Positions 18,297-28,315 of a DNA stretch of 64,000 nt are shown here, one piece after another (positions within the stretch are counted from its first letter, which is position 1; the number at the start of each line of letters is the position of its first letter). The translations under genes and the position numbers were made by a program. The DNA is from Verrucomicrobiia bacterium (GTDB lineage: Bacteria; Verrucomicrobiota; Verrucomicrobiia; Limisphaerales; JADLHS01), in NCBI GenBank assembly GCA_023953615.1, contig JAMLJH010000001.1, forward strand, positions 73,362 through 137,361. The letters are read 5' to 3'. A model generated the notes under the pieces. That model did no database searches and was not told the origin of the DNA. It saw only the letters and a list, made by a program, of their open reading frames with translations.

Positions 18297-19754
18297 TCAC
18301 AAATACGGACTTAGCAGACGCGCGGCGCCATCGCGGAGTCGAACGAAGAGGGAGCGTTGATCCACCTCTTGCAAGGTGGTTTGCCGGCTGATCCGCAGTT
18401 GCGCGTCAAACCAGGTGGCCAATTCCCGGGCGAGCTGCGGATCGTAACATTCGACGTTGAACTCGAAATTAAGTCGCAAGCTGCGCGGATCCCAATTCGT
18501 CGAGCCAATCAGCGACCAGGCATCGTCCACCAGAAAGACTTTCGAGTGATCGAACGGCGGCGGCGAGAGCCAGATCCGACACCCGTGTTCCAACACCTGC
18601 CACCACATGGCCCTGGAGGCCCATTGCACCAACGGCAGGTTACATCGGCTCGGCAACAAAATATCCACCTGCACCCCTCGTAACGCCGCCAGATTAAGCG
18701 CCGCCACGATCGTCTGCTCCGGTAAGAAATATGGCGTGGCAATACGCACGGATTTTTTGGCGACCGACAAGGCGGTCAGAATGGTCCAGCGCAGTTTCTC
18801 AAAATCCTCATCCGGCCCGTCCGTAATGCCGCGGGCAATGATCGGACCGCAGCGTTCCAGACACGGAAACCATTTCTCACCCGCTAAAACCTCCTGAGTT
18901 GTAAAACACCAGTCCTCGACAAAAGCCTCCTGCAAATGCGACACCACCGGTCCTCGCAGTTGAAAGTGCAAATCGCACACCGGCGATTTCGGCTGCTTGC
19001 TGAGCCAGTGACCGATCCGGATGTTCATGCCGCCGGTGAACCCCAGTTGGCCATCCACCACGAGCAGTTTGCGGTGGTTGCGCAAATTCATTTCCAACAG
19101 CCGCCGCAGCGGAAAAGTGCGCAGGAAGCGGGCACACGGAATTTTCTCTTGTTGTAACGCGCCCAGAATCGAAGGCCATGAATATCGAATCCCGGTTGCG
19201 TCAATCAAGACCCGCACTTGCACGCCACGGCGGACCGCATCCCCCAGCGCCTTGACGAAAGCCAGGCCGGCGGCATCGCGATCAAAAATGTAAGTGGCCA
19301 GCGTGACGCTCTCCTTCGCGTTGGCAATCGCCTCCAGCATTGCCGGATAAGCGGCATCGCCATTGACGAGCAGTTGCACCCGATTGCCCGGCAATAACGA
19401 GCGCGGCAGGATGTTGGCCATGGTTTCAGCCAGACCGGCCAGCGGTTGATGTTCCGGCTGAAATAACGCGGCCAGATCCGTCGGTTGAAGTCCGGGACAG
19501 CCGCTCCGATTGGCAAAGCGTTCCTGATCTCCGCGCAAGGACAACGCGCGACGTTTGATGCGGTTGACGCCAAAAACGAAATAGGCCACGGCTCCGATCA
19601 GTGGCGTGAACCAGATAAACCCCACCCACGCCGTGGCGGCGCGCGAGTCGCGTTTGTAAAGGAGCGCGTGTCCCGACGCCAATACGTCAAGGGTTATGGT
19701 CAATAGCGCCACCAACCAGTGCCAGATTTTTGCGAGCGATGCGAGCCAGTCCAT
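18297..19754 (-). CDS. cls: Cardiolipin synthase (PLD type)
   Basis: Condenses two phosphatidylglycerols into cardiolipin at the membrane. The 485-aa protein begins with two membrane segments (about residues 10-30 and 43-62; AWVGFIWFTPLIGAVAYFVFG). Two phospholipase D HKD motifs follow: HRKLLVVDG (middle) and HSKVFLVDD with GSTNWDPRSL (C-terminal). All catalytic His, Lys and Asp are present, and the length is normal for the family. Confidence 0.93.
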   Translation of the reverse strand: MDWLASLAKIWHWLVALLTITLDVLASGHALLYKRDSRAATAWVGFIWFTPLIGAVAYFVFGVNRIKRRALSLRGDQERFANRSGCPGLQPTDLAALFQPEHQPLAGLAETMANILPRSLLPGNRVQLLVNGDAAYPAMLEAIANAKESVTLATYIFDRDAAGLAFVKALGDAVRRGVQVRVLIDATGIRYSWPSILGALQQEKIPCARFLRTFPLRRLLEMNLRNHRKLLVVDGQLGFTGGMNIRIGHWLSKQPKSPVCDLHFQLRGPVVSHLQEAFVEDWCFTTQEVLAGEKWFPCLERCGPIIARGITDGPDEDFEKLRWTILTALSVAKKSVRIATPYFLPEQTIVAALNLAALRGVQVDILLPSRCNLPLVQWASRAMWWQVLEHGCRIWLSPPPFDHSKVFLVDDAWSLIGSTNWDPRSLRLNFEFNVECYDPQLARELATWFDAQLRISRQTTLQEVDQRSLFVRLRDGAARLLSPYL

Positions 19755-19828
19755 ACAATGCGCGTGGCCGCAGAATAGTTTCTTTATCCGCAGATGAACA
19801 CAGATTTTCGCGGAGGGTAAAACCGACC

Positions 19829-19898
19829 TTGTAGCGGCCGTGTGTGACTACCGCAAAATTCATCGCCGGATGGCGTCGCTCATAGAGCGACGCTACAA
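19829..19898. repeat. 70-bp palindromic repeat, copy A
   Basis: It has perfect 8-bp terminal inverted repeats (TTGTAGCG/CGCTACAA) and an inner perfect hairpin GCGTCGCTC-ATA-GAGCGACGC at 19873-19893. It aligns without gaps to the reverse complement of 35568-35637 at about 57 of 70 positions. It lies in the gap upstream of mreB. Confidence 0.85.
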
Positions 19899-20011
19899 GG
19901 ACGTTACAGCCGAGGACGGGAGCGATAAGCGCGGGGGACGATTAGGTTGGCGCGTCTATGCTTGACCGCCGCCTTGAACCTCTCTTTACTGTGCGGCGTT
20001 AGGCTTAATTC

Positions 20012-21037
20012 ATGTTAGCGCAAGTTAAAAGCCTGTTTTCCAACGATATTGGGATAGATCTGGGGACCGCCAACTCTCTCGTTTATGTGCGAGACCGCGG
20101 CATCGTCCTGCGGGAACCTTCGGTCGTGGCAATTCAGGCGGGTACTACCAATGTGTTGGCGGTCGGCGAGGAAGCCAAGCGGATGCTTGGCCGCACGCCC
20201 GGCAACATCGTGGCCATTCGGCCGATGAAGGACGGCGTGATTGCCGATTTCGAAATCACCGAGGCCATGCTGCGTCACTTCATCCAGAAGGTGCATCACC
20301 GGAAATTAATCGCCCCACGCGTTGTGGTGGCGGTGCCTTCGGGGATTACGGAAGTGGAAAAACGGGCGGTAAAAGATTCCGCCACCCACGCGGGCGCACG
20401 TGAAGTTTACTTGATCGAGCAGCCCATGGCTTCGGCCATCGGCGTCGGTCTCCCGGTCCACGAACCGGCGGGAAACATGATCGTGGACATCGGGGGTGGC
20501 ACTTGTGAAATTGCCATCATCTCCCTCGCCGGGATCGTCTTCAGCCGCAGCCTGCGGGTGGGCGGAGACGAATTTGACGACACCATTGTCGCTCACATGA
20601 AACGGGCCTACAATTTAATGATTGGCGAACGCACTGCGGAGGAGATCAAGATTAAAATCAGCTCTGCCTTTCCGCAGGAGCAGGAATTAACCATGGAAGT
20701 GAAAGGACGCGATTTAAGTTCCGGACTGCCCAAAACGATAACGATTCGTTCGGAGGAAATTCGCGAAGCCTTGCAAGAACCGCTTTCAAGCATATTGGAA
20801 TCCATCCGGCTGACGCTTGAACGTTGCCCCCCGGAACTGGCCGCGGATCTGGTGGATCGCGGCATTGTGATGGCGGGTGGCGGCGCGTTATTGCGCGGCA
20901 TAGACCGGCTGGTCGCTGAAGAAACGGGACTGCCGGTGCATATTGCGGACGATCCCCTGACGGCGGTGGCCGAAGGGACGGGCCGGGTGCTCCAAGAACT
21001 CCAATTTTTGAAGCGCGTCACCAGCGCCTCCAAATAA
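20012..21037 (+). CDS. mreB: Rod shape-determining protein MreB
   Basis: A bacterial actin homologue that polymerises under the membrane and guides peptidoglycan synthesis along the cell side. The 341-aa protein has the actin phosphate-1 loop [13 protein letters not shown] at residues 14-26, the phosphate-2 loop [15 protein letters not shown] (T replaced by C-E in the usual GGGTTEIAV) and the adenosine motif [11 protein letters not shown]. The N-terminal [13 protein letters not shown] resembles the membrane-binding N-terminus of other MreBs. First gene of a six-gene shape cluster. Confidence 0.97.
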   Translation: MLAQVKSLFSNDIGIDLGTANSLVYVRDRGIVLREPSVVAIQAGTTNVLAVGEEAKRMLGRTPGNIVAIRPMKDGVIADFEITEAMLRHFIQKVHHRKLIAPRVVVAVPSGITEVEKRAVKDSATHAGAREVYLIEQPMASAIGVGLPVHEPAGNMIVDIGGGTCEIAIISLAGIVFSRSLRVGGDEFDDTIVAHMKRAYNLMIGERTAEEIKIKISSAFPQEQELTMEVKGRDLSSGLPKTITIRSEEIREALQEPLSSILESIRLTLERCPPELAADLVDRGIVMAGGGALLRGIDRLVAEETGLPVHIADDPLTAVAEGTGRVLQELQFLKRVTSASK

Positions 21038-21096
21038 TTTCCTGCCATGACGTTCGCCGGATTCGGTCCGGCCAAAGTCCGGACCGCTGACGAACG

Positions 21097-21906
21097 ATGT
21101 CGAAACGGTCGTATTATATTATCGTCGGTCTCGCCGCCTTGCTGGCCCTGCTGATGTTGAATCTGCCGGGTTCAACGGCGGCGCGCCTGAAAACGGCCTT
21201 CGGCAGCATTTTTCTACCCCTCTTTGGCATGGCCGACGGAGCGCACCGTCTCGCTGTGAAAACTGGCGACCGGCTGCAAACCAAATCGGAACTGATCGCC
21301 GCCAACGAGGCTTTAACCCGGCAAAACCAGGAGTTGCGCCTCGAAGTGATTCAAGCCCGGTCCCTGGCCAGCGAGAACGAGCGCTTGCGTCAGTTGGTGG
21401 ACTGGAAAAAACAAAACCGTTGGAAAGTCAAACTGGCCCGCGTCATTTATCGTGATCCGGCCAACTGGTGGCGCACGATCCAGATTGACCTCGGCACGCG
21501 GGAAGGACTGAGCAACGACCTGCCGGTGCTTTCTCCGGAAGGATTTCTGGTCGGACGCGTGCTCGCCGTCAACCCCACCAAAGCGCAGGTCGTGCTGATG
21601 GGGGATCCCAATTGCAAAGTGCCGGCCGTGGTCGAAAGTGACGCGCGCAGCCAGGGGATCATTGTTGGCGGGCGCGTATTTGATGGCGCGTTCGTGGAGC
21701 TTTCCAACCTGCCCACCCACGTAAAGGTGAAACCCGGAGACCGGGTGGTAACCAGCGAATTGTCCAGTCTCTACCCGCGCGGCATTCAGATTGGCGTTGT
21801 CGCTGAAGAACCGTGGCTGGCCGAATCGCACCTGGTGCAGGAGGTGGGCGTCAAATTATCCGCGAACCTTGGTTCGCTCGAAGAGGTCTGGGTGCTATTC
21901 CGATGA
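21097..21906 (+). CDS. mreC: Rod shape-determining protein MreC
   Basis: A 269-aa bitopic protein that links MreB/MreD to PBP2. One membrane helix (about residues 6-25) is followed by a coiled coil (about 60-100; NEALTRQNQELRLEVIQARSLASENERLRQL), then the beta-rich periplasmic domain with VIYRDPANWWRTIQIDLGTREGL and DRVVTSELSSLYPRGIQIG, both typical of MreC. It starts 59 bp after mreB. Confidence 0.94.
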   Translation: MSKRSYYIIVGLAALLALLMLNLPGSTAARLKTAFGSIFLPLFGMADGAHRLAVKTGDRLQTKSELIAANEALTRQNQELRLEVIQARSLASENERLRQLVDWKKQNRWKVKLARVIYRDPANWWRTIQIDLGTREGLSNDLPVLSPEGFLVGRVLAVNPTKAQVVLMGDPNCKVPAVVESDARSQGIIVGGRVFDGAFVELSNLPTHVKVKPGDRVVTSELSSLYPRGIQIGVVAEEPWLAESHLVQEVGVKLSANLGSLEEVWVLFR

Positions 21907-21951
21907 GAATCCAAAACAACCAAAGTTTATTGAACCACAAATTTCACTGAC

Positions 21952-22503
21952 GTGTTCCTGCTCTCCAACATCCTGATCCTGCTGGCGGCGGTGCTGGTCG
22001 TGTTCCTGCAAGGCACGTGCTTGAATCTACGCGCGCTGCTCGGCGCACAGATTGATCTCCTGCCGTCCTTGATGGTTTTTACCGCCTTGACCAGCGGCCC
22101 GATTATGATGGTCACCCTCGCCTTGGTGGGCGGGTTGATGTTCGACACGCTTTCCGCCAATCCACTCGGCATCAGTGTGCTGCCCCTGCTCGGTATCGGC
22201 GCGCTCCTGCAACCGCGCCGCGAACTGCTGTTGCGCGATCAAAAATATGCCCAGTTTGTTTTGGGATTTGCCGCCAGCGCCGTCGCTCCCTTGCTCACGG
22301 TGCTGCTGCTGTTGACCTTGGAACAATCCCCCCTGCTCGGCTGGGGTTCCCTCTGGCAATGGTCCGTGCTCAGCCTGGCGGGCGGTCTCGCCGCGCCGGT
22401 TTTCTTTTTGCTCTTCGGTCGCTTGAACGCCGCGCTCGGCTACCGACCCATGACTGAACCCAGTTTCCGTGCGGATCGTGAAATTCGCCGCGGACGCAAT
22501 TGA
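21952..22503 (+). CDS. mreD: Rod shape-determining protein MreD
   Basis: A 183-aa very hydrophobic protein with five or six membrane segments, as expected of MreD, an integral membrane partner of MreC. Sequence conservation in this family is weak; position between mreC and mrdA is the main evidence. The start is a GTG at 21952. Its stop is separated from the next ATG by one base. Confidence 0.88.
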   Translation: MFLLSNILILLAAVLVVFLQGTCLNLRALLGAQIDLLPSLMVFTALTSGPIMMVTLALVGGLMFDTLSANPLGISVLPLLGIGALLQPRRELLLRDQKYAQFVLGFAASAVAPLLTVLLLLTLEQSPLLGWGSLWQWSVLSLAGGLAAPVFFLLFGRLNAALGYRPMTEPSFRADREIRRGRN

Positions 22504-22504
22504 C

Positions 22505-24547
22505 ATGCTGATTTTCGACCAACTCCGTAAGAATGACGCCCAGCTTCACTGGCTGGGAATCCTTCTCGGCGCGGGCCTCATCCTCCTGCTGGTCGGGCTT
22601 TGGTGGGTGCAGATCGTCGGCGCGAATCGCTATCGGGAAATGGTCGAGGTGCAACACTATCGCACGGTGCGCATGCCCGCCGCGCGCGGTCAGGTGCTGG
22701 ATCGCAACCAGCGCATCCTGGCGGAAAATCAACCGGATTACCGCATCAATCTGTATCTGGAAGAACTTAGCCCCGCGTTCCGTAATGAATACCGCCGCAT
22801 CCGTCCGCGCGTGATCGTCACCAACGATCTGCCGTTTTGGAAGCGCTGGCTGGGTCTGCCCAATGTCACCACCCAGTTCGTCCGGGTGAAAGATTCGCAA
22901 CTCGAACAGCAGGCGCGTTTCCAAGTGATCAGCTCCGTCGCGCAGCAAGTCAGCGATATTTTGCAACTGCCCGTGCCGCTAAACGCCAGTAACTTCAATT
23001 ACCATTACAGTTACAGCCGCGCGATGCCGTTCAATCTGGCGAGCCAGCTTTCTCCCCGTTCCGTGGCGCGCTTTGAGGAAAAATCCCCCGCCGGATTGGA
23101 AGCCAGCGTGGAAATGCGCAGTCAACGCGTTTATCCCTACAGCAACTTGACGGCGCAGGTCGTCGGGTTTGTGCGTCCGGACGACAGCTCCGCGCTCGGC
23201 GAGGACGCGACGTTTTCCTATCGGCTGCCGGATTATCGCGGCCAAATCGGCATTGAAGGCGGGCTGGATCAAGTGTTGCGTGGGCGGGCGGGAGTCAAAT
23301 CCGTGCTGGTTAACAGCCTGCTCTATCGTCAGAACGACACCATTTGGGAGCCGACCATCTCCGGCGCGGATGTGGTGCTAACCCTCGATGTCGAATTACA
23401 ACGAGCCGCCGACGAGGCGCTCCGCAAAAAAATTGGCCCCGGCGGACGCGGCGCGGTCGTGGTCATGGATGTACATTCAGGCGACCTCCTGGCAATGGTT
23501 TCCGCTCCCACCTATGATCCCAACCGCTTTACCGGGCGCATCTCGCGCGCCGAATACCAGCGCATCCTCGAATCAACCGCCTTGCGAAACCGCGTGACGG
23601 CGGATCAATACCAGGCCGGCTCGGTGTTCAAAATCATCGTTGCCCTCGCCGCGTTGGAAACCCCGGCGGCCAGATTTGATCCGCTCGAAGAATACGAAGT
23701 CAAAGCCAATCCGGCGACTGGACGCGGCATTATTTGGGTGGGCAATCATCCATTCCGGGACACCGTGAGCCCGGGGTTTTACAACCTCGAACGCGCCATC
23801 ATGAAATCCAGCAATTCTTACTTTATCGCGCTGGGTCTGCGTCCGGGTGTTTTCGAGCGCGTGATTGAATTGGGACACCGGTTGCACTTGGGTGAACGCT
23901 TTCCGCCCGATACCCTGCCCTTGCGTCAGGAAGCCGCCGGCAATTTTCCGTCCTTTGAACAAATCCGTAAAAGCAACTGGCAGAACGGCGACACCGCGAA
24001 CATCTGCATTGGCCAGGGAAAAATGGATGTAACGCCGTTGCAGATGGCCGTGATGATCGCCGCCGTGGCCAACGGCGGCACGGTGGTCACGCCACGTTTG
24101 GTGGACCATTACGCGGCCCAGAATTCGTTTGATCCGGTGACCTCCCAACCTCCCGCACGCCGCCAGATTCGCGAGCAACTCGGAGTGAGCGCCAGAAGCC
24201 TGAAAATTGTCCACGAAGCGATGCTGTCGGAAACGGAATCCCCTGAAGGCACTGGTCGCTACGTGCAAGGTTGCGGGTATCGGGTGTGCGGTAAAACGGG
24301 GACCGCCGAATTGCAAACCATGCGCGAGGATGGCAGCGGCAGGAAAAATACGACCTGGTTTGGCTCCTTTGCTCCGTATGAAACGCCCCGCTTTGCCGTG
24401 GTCGTCATGGTTGAAAACGGCGTCTCAGGTGGCGCCACCTGCACACCCATCGCGCATGACGTGTATGTCGCCCTCAAGGAGTTTGAAGCCCGCGAAGCGG
24501 CCAACCACACCGCTTCCACGCGAGAATTTTCTCATTTGATTCCATGA
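22505..24547 (+). CDS. mrdA: Penicillin-binding protein 2 (peptidoglycan transpeptidase)
   Basis: The cell-elongation DD-transpeptidase that works with RodA. In the 680-aa protein an N-terminal membrane helix (about residues 16-38) is followed by the PBP dimerisation domain (AARGQVLDRNQRILAEN). The catalytic domain holds SVFK (nucleophile Ser, about residue 373), SSN (about 435) and KTGTAE (about 597). The ATG at 22505 lies one base after the mreD stop; the frame runs upstream inside mreD but that is not used. A block around residues 110-130 is longer than in E. coli PBP2. Confidence 0.95.
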   Translation: MLIFDQLRKNDAQLHWLGILLGAGLILLLVGLWWVQIVGANRYREMVEVQHYRTVRMPAARGQVLDRNQRILAENQPDYRINLYLEELSPAFRNEYRRIRPRVIVTNDLPFWKRWLGLPNVTTQFVRVKDSQLEQQARFQVISSVAQQVSDILQLPVPLNASNFNYHYSYSRAMPFNLASQLSPRSVARFEEKSPAGLEASVEMRSQRVYPYSNLTAQVVGFVRPDDSSALGEDATFSYRLPDYRGQIGIEGGLDQVLRGRAGVKSVLVNSLLYRQNDTIWEPTISGADVVLTLDVELQRAADEALRKKIGPGGRGAVVVMDVHSGDLLAMVSAPTYDPNRFTGRISRAEYQRILESTALRNRVTADQYQAGSVFKIIVALAALETPAARFDPLEEYEVKANPATGRGIIWVGNHPFRDTVSPGFYNLERAIMKSSNSYFIALGLRPGVFERVIELGHRLHLGERFPPDTLPLRQEAAGNFPSFEQIRKSNWQNGDTANICIGQGKMDVTPLQMAVMIAAVANGGTVVTPRLVDHYAAQNSFDPVTSQPPARRQIREQLGVSARSLKIVHEAMLSETESPEGTGRYVQGCGYRVCGKTGTAELQTMREDGSGRKNTTWFGSFAPYETPRFAVVVMVENGVSGGATCTPIAHDVYVALKEFEAREAANHTASTREFSHLIP

Positions 24548-25758
24548 GCCTGATGAACCAACCCCTTACGTTCAATGACAGCGCGCCGCGGCTGGATCGC
24601 CTGCAATTGGCGGCGGTGCTGGGGTTGGTTTTGGTTGGATTGGCCTTCGTGTTCAGCGCCACCATGGCCAATGAATCCGCCTGGGGCCAGCCGTTGGTAA
24701 AACAATTGTGGTTCCGCCAGTTGTTCTGGTACGGCGCCGGAGGCACGGCGGCGGCCCTGCTGTGCCTGGTGGACTACCACACGCTGACGCGCTGGGCGGG
24801 AGTCATTTACTGGATTTCAATCGTCACGCTGGTGGCGGTGATCTTTTTCGGCACGGTGCGCGGCGGCGCGCGACGTTGGTTCGATCTGGGCTTCGTCAGT
24901 CTGCAACCGTCCGAGCTGGCCAAGCTCGCCTTCGTGCTGGCGCTGGCCAATTTCCTCAGCCGCCCTCCGGATGAATTACGGTTGCCGGTAAATTTCTGGA
25001 AAGCGCTGGCGATGATGGGACTTCCCGTTCTGCTGATCATGAAAGAGCCGGACCTCGGTTCGGCGCTGGTGTTCATTCCAACGGGTTTCGCCATGATGCT
25101 GGTAGCGGGGGTGCCGCGGCGCTTTCTCTTGCGGCTGTTAGGCGTCGGCAGTCTCGTCAGCACTCTGTTCCTGGTAGATATTTTATTCGCGCCGCCCAGT
25201 TGGCAGATCAAATTGGAGGAATACCAACGCCACCGGCTGCTGGTGTACTTTGGACAGGATTTTGCGCCGGCCAACGCCACAAAGGAGCAAAAGAAGCGGA
25301 TGGAGGAATTGCGACGGCAGAAATCGTATCAACCCAATCAAGCCTTGCGCGCGGTGGGGTCCGGCGGTTTCTGGGGCAAAGGCTGGCGCGAAGGCAGTCA
25401 AACGGCGCTGGGCTTTTTGCCCCCGGGCGCCGCGCACACGGATTTTATTTTTTCAGTCATCGCCGAAGAGAAAGGTTTCATCGGCAGCGTGATGGTTCTC
25501 ACGCTTTACGGCATCGTCCTGTTTACCGGGTTACGCATTGCCGACCGGGCCCGCGATCGCCTGGGCAAAGTGCTGGCGGCGGGAGTGGTGACACTCCTGT
25601 TCAGCCACATATTCATCAACATCGGAATGAACATCCGGCTCATGCCCGTGACAGGCATTCCACTGCCGCTGTTATCTTACGGCGGATCTTCAGTGCTGGC
25701 CTCCATGATCGCCATTGGCATGTTGCAAAATGTTCACATCTATCGAAGAGGATACTAA
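24544..25758 (+). CDS. rodA: Peptidoglycan glycosyltransferase RodA (SEDS family)
   Basis: A polytopic SEDS-family glycosyltransferase that polymerises lipid II during elongation, in complex with PBP2. The 404-aa protein has about ten membrane segments. SEDS hallmarks are GGARRWFDLGFVSLQPSELAKLAFVL near the middle, KEPDLGSALVF (catalytic Asp region), and near the C-terminus GMNIRLMPVTGIPLPLLSYGGSSV. Its ATG overlaps the mrdA stop by 4 nt, implying coupled translation. A soluble loop (about 215-260, Lys/Arg-rich) is longer than in E. coli RodA. Confidence 0.95.
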   Translation: MSLMNQPLTFNDSAPRLDRLQLAAVLGLVLVGLAFVFSATMANESAWGQPLVKQLWFRQLFWYGAGGTAAALLCLVDYHTLTRWAGVIYWISIVTLVAVIFFGTVRGGARRWFDLGFVSLQPSELAKLAFVLALANFLSRPPDELRLPVNFWKALAMMGLPVLLIMKEPDLGSALVFIPTGFAMMLVAGVPRRFLLRLLGVGSLVSTLFLVDILFAPPSWQIKLEEYQRHRLLVYFGQDFAPANATKEQKKRMEELRRQKSYQPNQALRAVGSGGFWGKGWREGSQTALGFLPPGAAHTDFIFSVIAEEKGFIGSVMVLTLYGIVLFTGLRIADRARDRLGKVLAAGVVTLLFSHIFINIGMNIRLMPVTGIPLPLLSYGGSSVLASMIAIGMLQNVHIYRRGY

Positions 25759-25761
25759 ATC

Positions 25762-27741
25762 ATGAGTAACGACAAACGATTCGGCGGCAGACGCCGGCGC
25801 GGCGGAATGCGCTTCAAACCCAGTGGCGGCCTGCAAAACCAGTCGCCCAAAAAAGACAAGGCGGCCAGTGAGGCCCGGGCCGAAGCCATCGGCGAAGTGG
25901 TCGGCGGATTCGACCAGGAAAAACTGTTCGAGTACCGCCATCAAAACGAAATTGAGCGCTCCGAAAATCTGGCGGCGGGACTGGCCCCGGACGGCAGCGC
26001 CAAAAGCGCAGCGGAGCCGAAAGCCAAACGGGAGACGCCCGCGCCCGCTGAACCCAAAGCTCCCGCGCCGCGCGTGCCGGAAAAGCCATTCACTCCGGTC
26101 AAAGTGACCGAGCCTAATCGCTCGCTGGTGGAAAAAATCACGGACGCAGCCACGCACCTGGTCAAGAAGGTGCAACGCCTGATCCGACCGGAAAAACGCG
26201 TTCACAAGGAAATTGTCATCAACGCGGAAATGTTGGAAACCCGGGTCGCCGTGACGGAAGACGGGCGGCTCGAGGAATTTAACATCGAGCGCACCACCGA
26301 GGAGCGGCTGGTGGGCAGCATCTTCAAAGGCAAAGTGCGCAATCTGGAAGACGGTTTGAAAGCGGCCTTCGTGGATATTGGTTTCGAGAAGAACGCCTTC
26401 CTCCACTACTGGGACGTGGTGCCCAACCAATTCGATAGTGGGGTGGAAATCGTGGATCGGCCGCACAAAAAACGCGACAAGCCGAAGATCACGCAGAAGG
26501 ACATTCCCCGGCTTTACCCGCCCGGCTCGGAAATCGTCGTGCAAGTCACCAAGGGACCGATCAGCACCAAAGGCCCGCGCGTGACCACCAATCTGGTGTT
26601 GCCGGGACGGTATCTCGTGTTGTTGCCCAACTCTGACCAAAGCGGTATTTCCCGCAAGATCGAGAACCATCAGGAACGCCAGCGTTTGAAGAAAATTCTG
26701 CGCGAACTCAGCATCCCCGATGGCATGGGCGTCATCCTGCGCACGGCGGGTGAAGGTCAGCAAAAACGCTATTTCGTTCGCGATCTAGCCTTGCTGCTCA
26801 CTGAATGGCGAAACATCCAGGAAAAGATCAAATCGCAGCCGATGGCCACGTGCGTCTTCGAGGAGCCGGACCTGATCGAGCGCACCGTGCGTGATTTTCT
26901 CACGGAAGGGGTTGAACGCATCGTCGTGGATAACCAAAAAGCGGGCGACCGCATGCAGGAAATGATCACGAAAATTTCCCGGCGTTCCGCGCGCAAGGTG
27001 AAGGTTTATCTGGAAGCGCAACCGGTCTTTGATCGGTTCGGCATTTCCAAGCAATTGGAAAATGCGTTCGCCCGTCAGGTGCATCTCAAGAGCGGCGGCT
27101 ACGTCGTCGTGGACGAAACCGAAGCCCTGGTGGCCATTGACGTGAACACGGGACGCCACAAAGGCGGCAAGGATCAGGAAGCGGCCATCCTCAAGGTCAA
27201 TCAGGAGGCGGCGGATGAAATTTGCCGGCAACTGCGCCTGCGAAACATGGGCGGACTCATCGTGCTGGATTTCATTGACATGAAATCCGGACGCGACCGG
27301 CAAAACATCTTCAGCCGGATGAAAGAGGGGTTGCGGCGGGACAAGGCCAAAACCCACATCCTGCCGATCTCGCCCCTCGGGTTGATGGAAATGACCCGGC
27401 AACGCCACAGCGAAAGCGTGCGGTCGGCCGTCTATGATGACTGTCCGTATTGCAAAGGCCGCGGCAAGGTGAAGAGCACCGAAACCATGAGCGTGGAAAT
27501 CCAGCGCAAACTGCAGGAAATTCTGAAGAAGCGCACCCGCGATGAATCCGATTTCCAATTGCGCATCGTGGTGCATCCGACCGTACTCGAGCGTCTGCGC
27601 ACCGAGGACGAGAAGCACCTCATTGAATTGGAGAAACGGTATTTTGGGAAGCTGAGCTTCCGCGCCGATCCCGCCATGCACGCGGAACAGTTCAAAATTC
27701 AAAACGTGACAACCAACGAAGACCTCGCCAACGTCGCCTGA
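25762..27741 (+). CDS. rng: Ribonuclease E/G
   Basis: An endoribonuclease for rRNA and tRNA maturation and mRNA decay. In the 659-aa protein the N-terminal about 145 residues are charged, low complexity and probably disordered. An S1 domain begins around SIFKGKVRNLEDGLKAAFVDIGFEKNAFLH with a long insert, and the catalytic core follows. Metal-binding Asp residues are seen in VAIDVNTG and VLDFIDM, and the zinc-link Cys pair in CPYCKGRG. There is no long RNase E-type scaffold tail, so RNase G is the better name. It lies 3 bp after rodA; rng also follows mre genes in E. coli. Confidence 0.93.
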   Translation: MSNDKRFGGRRRRGGMRFKPSGGLQNQSPKKDKAASEARAEAIGEVVGGFDQEKLFEYRHQNEIERSENLAAGLAPDGSAKSAAEPKAKRETPAPAEPKAPAPRVPEKPFTPVKVTEPNRSLVEKITDAATHLVKKVQRLIRPEKRVHKEIVINAEMLETRVAVTEDGRLEEFNIERTTEERLVGSIFKGKVRNLEDGLKAAFVDIGFEKNAFLHYWDVVPNQFDSGVEIVDRPHKKRDKPKITQKDIPRLYPPGSEIVVQVTKGPISTKGPRVTTNLVLPGRYLVLLPNSDQSGISRKIENHQERQRLKKILRELSIPDGMGVILRTAGEGQQKRYFVRDLALLLTEWRNIQEKIKSQPMATCVFEEPDLIERTVRDFLTEGVERIVVDNQKAGDRMQEMITKISRRSARKVKVYLEAQPVFDRFGISKQLENAFARQVHLKSGGYVVVDETEALVAIDVNTGRHKGGKDQEAAILKVNQEAADEICRQLRLRNMGGLIVLDFIDMKSGRDRQNIFSRMKEGLRRDKAKTHILPISPLGLMEMTRQRHSESVRSAVYDDCPYCKGRGKVKSTETMSVEIQRKLQEILKKRTRDESDFQLRIVVHPTVLERLRTEDEKHLIELEKRYFGKLSFRADPAMHAEQFKIQNVTTNEDLANVA

Positions 27742-27761
27742 TAAACGACCCTCCCAACGCC

Positions 27762-27795
27762 AACGCCCCGGCTGTAAAAGGCCGGGGCGTTTTGC
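27762..27795 (+). terminator. Intrinsic terminator after rng
   Basis: A GC-rich perfect 11-bp stem (AACGCCCCGGC at 27762-27772, GCCGGGGCGTT at 27781-27791) with an 8-nt loop and a short T run, 20 bp after the rng stop. It closes the mreB-rng cluster. Confidence 0.85.
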
Positions 27796-27847
27796 CTGGA
27801 GCGTTGCCATTACTACCGCCAGCGCCGTGAGGCGCGGCAGAAGGTAG

Positions 27848-27867
27848 CCCACGGCATGCGCCGTGGG
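27848..27867. repeat. CCCACGGC/GCCGTGGG hairpin, copy 1
   Basis: A perfect 8-bp stem with loop ATGC. The same stem occurs at 28186-28205 with loop TGAC, and both copies are flanked by GTAGCC or GCTACC. Confidence 0.75.
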
Positions 27868-28029
27868 TTCTGGTCAGATAAATCACCAGCCCCGGCAGGG
27901 GCGCAAGAACTTTCGGTAAACCGACACAATTCTATAGCGGTTTAATTAAAGTTGCAGCCGTGGCACCGAACGAGTGTAACCCAATGAAGGTGGGGTCCGG
28001 ATGGGGCATGGCGCCTCTATCCGCGAGGT

Positions 28030-28108
28030 TTTGGACTGCGGCAGTCCGCTGCCGCTGTGGAATTATCAGCACGCAACCGGAAAGCGGCAGAAGACTGCCG
28101 CAGTCCAA
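28030..28108. repeat. Long imperfect inverted repeat (TTGGACTGCGGCAGT family)
   Basis: The left arm at about 28030-28056 (begins TTGGACTGCGGCAGTC) and the right arm at about 28081-28108 (ends GACTGCCGCAGTCCAA) would fold into a stem of some 25 bp around a short AT-rich loop. This is a non-coding mobile or REP-like palindrome. Confidence 0.8.
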
Positions 28109-28185
28109 GACGCGGTCGCGCCGGTACTCGTTCCGAACCAAGGGCGGTCGCCCGTTTGCCCCCAACGCTTGGCTTGAGTCGCTTT

Positions 28186-28205
28186 CCCACGGCTGACGCC
28201 GTGGG
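28186..28205. repeat. CCCACGGC/GCCGTGGG hairpin, copy 2
   Basis: A perfect 8-bp stem with loop TGAC; partner of 27848-27867. Confidence 0.75.
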
Positions 28206-28245
28206 CTACCTGACGCTTGCTCCGCAGTTAAAAACGCAGCTAAAA

Positions 28246-28315
28246 AACCCGGTTGACGAAGTGAACCGCCGCTGGATTTATCGTCAGATGGCGGCGGTCA
28301 TAGACCGCCGCTACA
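28246..28315. repeat. 70-bp palindromic repeat, degenerate copy B
   Basis: The right half contains a perfect hairpin GCGGCGGTC-ATA-GACCGCCGC (28291-28311) followed by TACA, as in the copies at 19829 and 35568. The left half has decayed and lacks the TTGTAGCG end. Confidence 0.6.
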